Below, one piece after another: positions 31,260 through 41,300 of a DNA stretch of 64,000 nucleotides (positions are counted from its first letter, which is position 1; each line of letters begins with the position of its first letter). The translations under genes were made by a program, and so were the position numbers. Source of the DNA: Mycolicibacterium rhodesiae NBB3 (lineage in GTDB: Bacteria > Actinomycetota > Actinomycetes > Mycobacteriales > Mycobacteriaceae). Where the stretch lies: positions 5,580,001 to 5,644,000 of the forward strand of contig NC_016604.1 of NCBI RefSeq assembly GCF_000230895.2, written 5' to 3'. The notes under the pieces are model-generated. The model was given only the letters and a program-made list of their open reading frames with translations, was not told the DNA's origin and ran no database searches.

Positions 31260-32327
31260 ATGTCGTTGATCCCTGATGACCCGTCGTCCATCACCACAGA
31301 ATGGCTCAGCGAGGTGCTTGGAGCCGACGTGGTCACATGCAAGGTCGAGCAGATCGCCGTCGGGGTCGGATTACTGGGGCGGCTGTTCCGGGTGCACCTC
31401 GAGGGTGGTCCCGAAGTGCCCGCGACGGTCATCGTGAAGCTGCCGACACTTGACATGAGAGCACGGGTGAATTTGTGCGAGGCCGCCGAGTTCTATTTGC
31501 GTGAAGTCCGGTTTTACCAGGAGGTGGGCGCCGCCAACCCGCTGTCGCCGGCTCACCCGTACTACGCGGCGTTCGACGACGCGACACATGACTTCGTACT
31601 CGTCATGGAGGACCTCGGTCGTCTGCGCAATGCGGACCAGATTGTCGGGTGCAGTCCGGCGGACGCCGAAACCGTCGTCGACGGCATCGCCCGCCACCAT
31701 GCTCATTGGTGGGACAACGATCGCCTGGCGGCTCTGACTTGGTTGCATGCGTACAACACTGAGCCTTTTTCGACGGTGGTCGCTGACGCTTACGCGGCTG
31801 CCTGGCCGGGCTTTGTGGAACGCGTGGGTTACGACATGTCGGCCGCCCTGCGGGCTTTCGGCGAACGGATGCCCTCACTCATGCCCTGGTACTTGGCGGA
31901 GATCTGCCGTCCGCCGTGGACGTTTCTGCACGGAGACTTACGGCTCGACCAATTGTTCTTCGCCGTTGGCCCCGAGGACGCTCCGGTGCGCGCGCTGGAT
32001 TGGCAGATCACCTCAAAGGGCCGGGGCGCTTTCGATTTAGCGTATTTCCTGAGCCAGAGCCTCACCGCCGAAACGCGGCGCAACTGTGAGGATGACCTAG
32101 TCGATCGATATGCAGGGCGGCTCGGCGAGTGCGGTATCGACTACCCCCGAGCCGAACTGCGGCGTGACTATCGGCTGACCACGGCCTGGTGCTTCATCTA
32201 CCCCGTGATCGGCAGCGGTCAGATCGAGATCGCCAACGACCGCCAATTGGCGCTGCTGCGAACCATGTTCCGGGGCTCCGCGACGGCGATCGAAGATCAC
32301 GACGCCCTGTCCCTTCACCCTGACTGA
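31260..32327 (+). CDS. Aminoglycoside-phosphotransferase-like (EcKinase-type) small-molecule kinase
   Basis: 355 residues from the ATG at 31260, which has GGGAGG 8 nt upstream (the ATG at 31254 is too close). The kinase-like fold shows VIVKLP (ATP lysine), VLVMEDLG (hinge), the catalytic loop FLHGDLRLDQLFF and RALDWQITSKG (metal-binding Asp). In the usual HGDxxxxN loop the Asn is Gln here. Such kinases phosphorylate small hydroxyl or amino compounds. It ends 2 nt before the giant cyclase gene, so the two are translationally coupled. It is not part of the M. tuberculosis order as I recall it. Confidence 0.85.
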   Translation: MSLIPDDPSSITTEWLSEVLGADVVTCKVEQIAVGVGLLGRLFRVHLEGGPEVPATVIVKLPTLDMRARVNLCEAAEFYLREVRFYQEVGAANPLSPAHPYYAAFDDATHDFVLVMEDLGRLRNADQIVGCSPADAETVVDGIARHHAHWWDNDRLAALTWLHAYNTEPFSTVVADAYAAAWPGFVERVGYDMSAALRAFGERMPSLMPWYLAEICRPPWTFLHGDLRLDQLFFAVGPEDAPVRALDWQITSKGRGAFDLAYFLSQSLTAETRRNCEDDLVDRYAGRLGECGIDYPRAELRRDYRLTTAWCFIYPVIGSGQIEIANDRQLALLRTMFRGSATAIEDHDALSLHPD

Positions 32328-32329
32328 TC

Positions 32330-35300
32330 ATGGCCGAAAACCGTCGTGCTTGCGCCAGCTGTGGTGCGCCGAACGAAGAGGATGCCCGCTTCTGCGAAGG
32401 TTGCGGCGGATCGCTCGCGCGGATCTGCGTGACGTGCGGCGTGGAAGCCAGTGCGACAGCACGCTTCTGCCGCGGCTGCGGTGCGCCGCTGAACGATCAG
32501 ACGACGCAGCCGCGCATGCCCGTTGCGGGCCCGGTGCGCAAGACGGTGACCGTCATGTTCGCCGACCTGGCCGGCTCCACCACCTTCGAGGAAAGGGTTG
32601 ACCCCGAAACCGCCCGTGAGGTCATCGGCCGCTACCACGAGCTGTTGCGTTCGACCGCCGAGCGGCACCGAGCAGGAGTGACCAAGTACATCGGCGACGG
32701 CTTCATGGCCGTTTGGGGGGTGCCTGAAATCGGCGCCGACGACGCCGTGCACGCAGTCGACGCTGCAGTCGAGTTGCAGGAGCGTTTCGTCGGCCTTGCC
32801 GCGCAGATCGACGAATCTCACGGAGTCGAGTTAGCGCTGCGGGTCTCGGTGAACACAGGCGAGGTCGTCGTCGGGGCCGACGACGCCGACCTTGTCGGGG
32901 ACGCGCTGAATGTCGGTGCGCGACTGGAATCCGAGTGTCCGCGTGGCCGAGTCGTGGTCGGCGAGGAGACCTGGCGAGCGACCCGCGGCCACTACGGCTA
33001 CGAGTCCCTCGGCAAGGTGCACGTGAAAGGCCGCACCGCACCGGTGGCGGTATACCAGTGGGTGGCTCGGCAGTCGGAAACCACCGACACGGCTCCGTTC
33101 GTCGGGCGGGGCGACGAAGTGCGCCGGCTTCAGGCCGCGATGGACGATGCGGTATCCGCATGCGCGGCAAGGTTGGTCACCGTCATCGGCGATCCGGGCG
33201 TCGGCAAGAGCCGACTGGCCGCCGAGTTCACTAGATCCCAGGTCGATGCGCGGGTGATCGAGGCTCGATGCGTCCTCGAAGGCACAGTCGCGCTGAGCCC
33301 GCTCGTCGAAGTGCTGCGGGCCCTCGACCTCGAAAATGATATTCCCGCAAGCACTCCCGAGCGTGACCGTCTGCTGCGCGACCTCCACGGTCTCGCCGAC
33401 GGTGTCCCGGGGTCCGTCGAGGAGAATTTCTGGGCCCTCCGGCGCTTCGTCGAGGTGCTTGCGACGCGCACCCCGGTTGTCCTTGTGCTGGACGACATTC
33501 AGTGGGCAGACACCCTGCTACTCGACTTCATCGAGCACCTCCTCGAGTGGGTGAAGGACGTCCCGGTCCTGGTGCTTTCACTCGCCCGGCCGGAACTGCG
33601 CGACATCCGGCCCGAACTCGTCACCGTCAGCCGGTGGGGTTCAGAAGCGGTCCACCTCGGCGGACTGGACGCGGGCGCCACCGCCGAGCTCGCGGCCAGG
33701 GTGCTGGGGGCCACCCGGCTGCCCGACGAGCTTCTCAACCGGCTGCCATCGTCCACCGGTGGCAATCCCCTGTTCGTGCGTGAGCTGATCGGCATGCTCG
33801 CGCACGACGGAGTTCTGATCGAGGAATCGCACGGCTGGCGGCTCACCATCGACGTGGATGCCATCACCATCCCACCGACGATCCACGCACTGCTCGCATC
33901 GCGGCTGGAACGCCTCGACGCCACCGATCGCCGCGTGCTGGAGATCGCCTCTGTGGTGGGCAGCGACTTCTCGTTGGGCCCAGTGCGCGCACTCGCCGAC
34001 AAGGGCACCGAGGGAATCAAGCTCTCCCTCAACCGACTACGCCGACTCGAACTCGCCCAGCCCAGCGGGGCGTACGTCGGCGACGAGCCGGTCTGGCGCT
34101 TTCACCACGTGCTGATTCGCGATGTCGCCTACCGCAGGTTGCTCAAGTCCGACCGCGCGAATCTCCATGAGCGGCTGGCTGATTGGGTCGCCTCGGGCGG
34201 TCAGAGCGTCGCGTTCGATGCCGACGAGATGATCGCCCGGCACCTCGAAGCCGCCCACTCCTATCGGCGGGAACTCGGCACCGCCGACGAGCACACCGGC
34301 GATTTGGCACTGCGGTCCGCCCGCCACTACACCACGTCGGCACGTCGCGCGCTCGACCGCGACGAACTCGTCTCGGCAGGAACTCAGGCGGCGCGCGGTG
34401 CGGCGGTCGCGGCCGCCGACGGGGCGCTTCACGCCGAGCTCCTGCTCATCGGGTGCGAGGCGTACCTGTCAGCCGGCGATGTGGCGGCAGGTGCGCCACT
34501 GGTCGACGATCTCGACCGCATCGCCGATGAGTCACTGGCGCCGTGGGCCACGTGCTATCGATGCCAATTCGTCGTGTACACCGAACCCGAGCGGTTGCCG
34601 GACGTGGACACCCGGCTCCAGGGCGCCATCGACGAGTTCACCCGCCGTAAGGACTCCGCAGGTCTGGCGAAGGCACACCGCGTGCGGGCGAGCGCGAGGT
34701 CGCGTCTCGGCAGGATCGGCGACTGCGAGGCCGACCTCTTCGAGGCGTTGATCGCGGCCAGACACAGCGGAGACCATCGACAGATCACCGCCGCGCTGGG
34801 CGCAGCCCCTGGGGCGGCGTTGTGGGGACCCAGCCCGGTACCCAAGGCCGGCGGACGGTGCCTCGACGTGGTCCGGATGCAGCGGATGACCACGGCAGCA
34901 CCATCTCTGGAGGCGACTTCGCTACGCCACCTGGCCGTCCTGGAGCTGCTTCGGGGACGGCCGGACAAGGCGCGCAAGATGCTTGCCGATGCACGGCAGG
35001 TGGTCGCCGATCTCGGCCTGCGGCACGGGTTGATGGAGACCGAGCTGTTCGCGGGAATCATCGAGTCGATGGAGGGCGACGCGGTCGCCGCGGAGCCGCA
35101 CTTCCGGACTGCGCTGGACGGATTCAAGGCTCTCGGCGTCAGCGCAGACGCGGGACAGGCCGCCGCGCTCCTGGCTCGGATGGTGCTGGCGCAAGGACGG
35201 ATCGACGAAGCCGATTGCTACGCCGCCGAGAGCGAACGGCTTGCGGGCCGCAACTTGAAGACGGCGATCGGCTGGCGCGCCGTCCGGGCGGAGATCCTCG

Positions 35301-38300
35301 CGGCACAGGAGCGCTATGAGGAGGCTGTTGCGCTCGCCCGCGACGCGGTTGCGGTGGCCGCAGGAACCGACCTGGTGCTCGACCATGCCGACGCGTGTCT
35401 TGCGTTGCGTCGAGTGCTGGATGCTGCGGGAGATACCGAGGGCGCCAACGCTGCTCGCGCCAAGGCCGAGATGCTCTACGCCGCGAAAGAGGTGACCGCC
35501 AGAATCGGCCGAGTTCCGCCAGCCGCCTCACCAACACCGACGGTGACTCCATCTGAGACAACCAGCTCCCCATCACGGCTGCAAGTCACGAACCAGTCCT
35601 GTGCGTTCTTGCCGGCTTTCGTCCGCGCTTTGCACGCCTTCGACGTCGACGGCGCACTCAGCGCATTCTCGGATCGCTTTGTGTACGACGACCACCGACG
35701 CCTCAGCGGTGACCCCATAACGGGACTCGTCGAAATGCGACGGGCAATCGAGCGCATTTTCGAGCAATACAGCCAGTTCGAGTTTCGCGTGTTGGCGGTT
35801 CGTGGTCAGAGTCTGAATCTCCTCTGGAGCCGATGGTCAGATACCCATGGAAATCAAACCTCGACCCTCTATGTGAACGAGGCTGATGATGATGGCCGGG
35901 TCTTGTATCACGGCCGCTTCGACGAGGACGACTTCGAAAAGGCTTACCGCGAACTGGACCGCCGCTACTACGCCGGTGAGGGCGTGGTGTTCGCCGAGTC
36001 TGGTGCACTGACAACCGAATGCCTTTCCGCGGTCAACCAAGGGGACTTCGACCGGCTTTTCGGTGAACTCAGCAGGTCCGATTTGCGATTCGAGCCGCGC
36101 TCGCGGAATGCGTTCCCCGCCCGCTCGGCCGAGGATCTGCGCGCGAGCTTTGAGTCGCTCGCCGCAATGGTCGCGTCGTCGCGGACCTGGCTGGCGACTG
36201 TGGCCTGGGTGTCACCGGAATGGGCCGTCAGCCGGTTCGAGCGCACAGCCATCGGCCTCGACGACGAACGGTACTCATGGACGAGAATTCTCGTGATCGG
36301 CGTGCGCGGCGGTCTGCTCGCAGCGTTGTGCCAGTTCGAGATCGACGACGAAGCGGCCGCGTTCGCCTACGCCGAAGAGCAGTCGCGCGGATTCACCAGT
36401 CGACTCGCGGTGGCGAACCTCGCCAGCAATACGTTCGACATCGTGTGTCTAGCGATGCGCGACCACGATGCCAAAGGCGCCGTGCGCGTCTACTCGAAAA
36501 CCTTTGCTTACGATGACCATCGGCGTGTCAGCGGCGGTCCCGTAGTGGGGATTGACGCAATGCGAACTGGTATCGCAATGCTCTGCGAGCAGTACCCGCA
36601 GCTCGAATGGCGCACGATGGCTGTTCGGGGCGAACTCTTGGAGTTGCGCTGGGCTCGCCAGTGGGACGACGCAGGAAACGAAACCTCGGGTCTGATGGTG
36701 ATCGAGGTGAACCGCAGCGGGCAGATCGTCTATCAAGGCCGTTTCGACGAGGACGACTTCGACAGCGCAATTCAGGAGCTCGACCGCCGCTATTTTGCCG
36801 GAGAAGGCGCGGCGTTCGCCGAGAACGGAATACCCTCGAGCGAAGCACCGCGTGCTATGGACCGCAACGACTTCGGCCTGCTATTCGGCGAACTATGCGC
36901 GCCTGACCTCATTGTGGAGAGCCGGTCGAGTAGAGCGTTTCCGCATAGATCAGCCGCTGAACTTCGCCGCGGTTTCGAGGAGCTGAACAAGTTCGTCGCT
37001 TCCAAGCGAACATGGAACTCGGCGTGTGCTTGGTTGTCCCCCACCGTCAGCGTGATCCGCCTCGAACGGGAGGCGATCGGACACGACGGCGAGACGTACG
37101 AATGGGCGATGCTTCTGGCGGCCGAACATGCCGACGGTCGACTGATCACCCTGTGCGAGTTCGATCCCGATGACGAGGCGAGCGCGTTCGAATACGCCGA
37201 AGTAAAGGTCCGGGCGCAAGCCGGCCGACTTGTCGTGGCCAACAAGGCCAGCGAAACACTACATACATTGCAACGCGCGATGCAGGCGCACGACATCGAG
37301 ACCAGCACCAGCTGTTACTCGGAGATCTACGATTACGACGATCACCGGACGATCAGTGGCGGAGCGATCGACAGCCGCGAGGCGATGCGGGCCGCGATAT
37401 TGCACGTCTTCGACCAGTACACCGATTTCGAGCATCGCGTTCTCGCAGTCCGGGGAGAACGCGCGGTGCTGTTCTGGAGCAAGTGGTCGGACGCCAACGG
37501 CAACGAGACCGTCGGCCTGTTCGTTCACGAATGCGAATACGACGGACGCATCACACATACCGCCCGCTTCGACGAAAACGACTTCGATGCTGCGTATCGC
37601 GAGCTTGACCAGCGGTACTACGCCGGTGAAGGCGCAGAGTTCGCCGAATGGGGCAACCTGGCCACCGAATGGGTCGCTGCCGTCAATCGCGGCGACTTCG
37701 AAAAAGCCTTTGGCGAGCTCACCGCGCCTGGCGCCCAGATGGAAAGCCGCTCGCGCTCGCCGTTCCCAGACCCCACCGTCAGCGACCTCGGTGTCAGTTA
37801 TCAGGACCTAACTACCATGGTCGCGTCGATGCGGACTTGGCTTTCGATCGGACACTGGCTATCGCATAATCTTTGGATCGCACGATTCGAGCGCGAGGCG
37901 ATTGGGCACCATGGCGAGCAGTACTCGTGGACATGGATTGTCGTGGGCGAAGCTCGGAATGGACAATTTGTTTCGAGTTGCATCTTCGATATCGAGGACG
38001 AAGATGCCGCATTCGCCTACGCAGAGGAGCGGATGCGGACCCCTGCAAGTCGCATCGGAGTTACGAATCGAAGTGTCCAAACAGCTGACATGCTCTATCG
38101 AGCCCTGAACGCCCACGACATTGATGAAGTTCTGAAGCACTGTGCGGAGCCGTTCACGTACGACGATCGTCGGCGACTCACTGGTGATCCCATCGATGGC
38201 AGGGCTGAAGTCCGAGCTGCGTTTGAACGAGTATTGGCCCAGTACAGCCATTTCGAGAGCCGAATCTTGGCGGTGCGAGGTGACCGCCTACATCTGCACT

Positions 38301-41300
38301 GGGGGCGTTGGTCGGATGACTCAGGGAACGAGTCGGCCGCTCTTCACGTTTTCGAGACAGACGGCAACGGACGACAGGTCTACGAGGGCCGCTTCGACGA
38401 AGACGATTTCGAAGGCGCCTATTGCGAACTCGAGAAGCGTTTCATCGCCGGCGAGGGGGCTGCATACGCGACGCCGATCACGGTCTCTATGAACTGGATA
38501 ACCGCGCTGAATCGCGGCGAAGTCGACCGGATGCTGACCGAGTTCTGCACACCCGATGTGCGGTTTCAATCTCGTTCTCGCTCAGCCTTTCCGGAGCGCT
38601 CAGGCGCTGAGCTCGGTGCAAGCCTGCGCGAGCTCGGCGCGATGGTTTCATCTGTGCGCACCTGGAACTCGGCCGTCCACTGGATGTCGCCGGACTGTGC
38701 CGTCGTTCGCATGCAGCGCGAAGCGCAGGGCCTCGATGACGAGCGATACAACTGGACGCGGATCTACGTCGCCGAGTTCAGGAGCGGGTTACTGGCCTCG
38801 CTGTGTGAGTTCGAACTCGAGGATGAAGAAGCGGCGTTCGCCTACGCCGAGGAACGCCGGCGGGCATCCACCAGTCGCCTGGCGGTCACCAACCGGTCGT
38901 CCGACGTCGTGCGCGCCATAGTCGGTGCGGCCACCGCTCAAGATATCGACGCCATACTCGCCCATTACTCAGAACGGTTCGAGTATGGCGACCACAGACG
39001 CCTGCTCGGACACCCCGTGCACGGACTCTCCGCACTGCGGGAAGCTTTCGAGCGAATCTTGTTGCAGTACACCCATTCCGAGTGGCGCACGCTGGCAGTG
39101 CGCGGTGACACCCTGAGCTTCCACTGGAGCCGTTGGTCCGACGATTCCGGGAACGAAACCGCTTACCTGCACGTCTTCGAGATCGGTGATGACGGGCTCA
39201 TCGTGTACGAGGGCCGATTCGATGAGGAGGACTTCGAGGGCGCTTGCCGCGAGCTCGAGCGCCGCTATTACGCCGGCGAAGGCGCCGCCTTCGCTGTGCC
39301 CGGCGTGACGGCGACCGAGTTCGAGATGGCCTTGAACGCACGCGATTACGACCGGATGTTCGACGAGCTGGCGGCACCTGACATGCGGCTGGTGAACCGA
39401 TCCCGCTCCGTCTTCGGAGATCGCTCGAGCGCGGAGTTCCGTGCCAGCATCGAGGAATTGGATTCGATGATCTCCTCGGTCAGGACATGGAACTCCGCTG
39501 CGCGCTGGCTGTCACCGAATTGGAGCATCGCTCGTCAGGAGCGGGAAGCCGTCGGGATCGACGGTGAACAATTCGCGTGGACTCGGATCTATGTCGCCGA
39601 GATCCGCGACGGTCGCATGGCGTCACTATGCCAATTCGAGCCCGACGACGAAGCGGCGGCGTTCGCGTACGCCGAAGAGCGCATCCGTGCATCGACCAGT
39701 CGCCTGGCGGTCACCAATCGGTCTTGTGAATCAGCTGTCGCCATGACGAGCGCCATGCACGACCAGGACATCGACGGCATCATGAGCTTGCTGTCGGAAC
39801 ACTTGGAGTACGACGATCGCCGACAACTGTCGGGCGGTCCGATCGTCAGTCGCGGCGAGTTCCGCGCCGCGTTCGAGCGAATCCTGCAGCAGTACAGTCG
39901 CTTCGAAGCGCGCATCCTCGCGGTTCGCGGTGACCGCCTCAACCTGAACTGGAGCAGCTGGTCTGATATCTCGGGCAACGAGACGAGTTACTTGCACGTG
40001 TTCGAGATCGGCGACGATGGTCGCCAGATCTACGAGGGCAGATTCGACGAAGAGAACTTCGAAGGCGCGTACCGCGAGCTTGAGGAGCGCTTCTACGCCG
40101 GGGAGGGCGCAGAGTTCGCCGAAGCGGGCAATATGTTGACCGACTTTACGATCGCGGCGAATCAGGGCGATTTCGACCGAATCTTCGGAGATCTCAGCAG
40201 CCCCGACTTTCATGTCGACAACCGCACGCGCTCAGGTTTCCCCGACCGCCCTAGCGCTCAATTCCGTGCCAGCTTGGATGAGCTGAGGAACATGGTCACC
40301 TCCCTTCGAACATGGAGCTCCGCCGTCTGCTGGGTCTCATCGAGCTGGCTCGTCTTCCGACTCGAACGCGAAGCACTCGGGCGCGATGGAGAGCGGTTCT
40401 CCTGGACACGCGTCGTCGCCAGCGAGATCAACGATGGCCGGGTCGCCTCCATGTGCGCTTTCGAACCCGAGGATGAGGACCAAGCGTTCGCCTACGCCGA
40501 GGAGCGCGCGCAAGCGGCCGCCAGCCGCCTGGCTGTGACCAACCGTGCCAGCGAAAGAAGCCACGCGGCAAGGCAAGCAGCGCAAGCGCGCGATGTCGAT
40601 GCGATGGTCGACTGCTATGTCGAAAGCTTCGTCTACGACGACCGACGGCGGCTGAGTGGAAATCCTCTGGGTGACCGGCGATCGGCCGCTGAAGGCATCC
40701 TGGCGCAGTACGCCCAATTCGACGGACGCACACTAGCGGTGCGGGGCGACCGACTCTGCCTGAGCTGGAGCCGGTGGCGCAATGACGAGGGCTTCGAGAC
40801 GGAGTACCTCATCGTGCACGAGGTCGACGACAGCGGGCGTTTCGTCTACGAGGGTCGCTTCGACGAGGACGACTTCGAAGGCGCGTATCGAGAGCTCACA
40901 CGCCGCCACTATGAAGGCGAGGGAGCCGGGATCGCTGAAACCGGTCGTTTGGCGGACGACTTGACGACTGCAATGGACCGCGGCGAATTCGACCGAATAT
41001 TGACCGAGCTCGCCCTTCCCGAGTTCCGCCTGGAGAATCGGTCGCGGTCGATCTTCCCAGACCGCTCGGCGCCCGAGATGATTGCGGGCTTCGAAGAGAT
41101 CGGCCGCATGGTGGTGTCGACGCGGACGTGGAATTCGGCGGTGTGCTGGCTGTCGCCATCGGTCCTCATCGGCGGCTTCGAGCGGGAAGCCATCGGAGCG
41201 GATGGCGAACGCTATGCGTGGGGCGGCATCAATGTTGCGGTCCAGCGCGACGGGAGGTTCGCGTCAGTATGCCTATTCGACGCCGGCGACGAGGCGGCCG

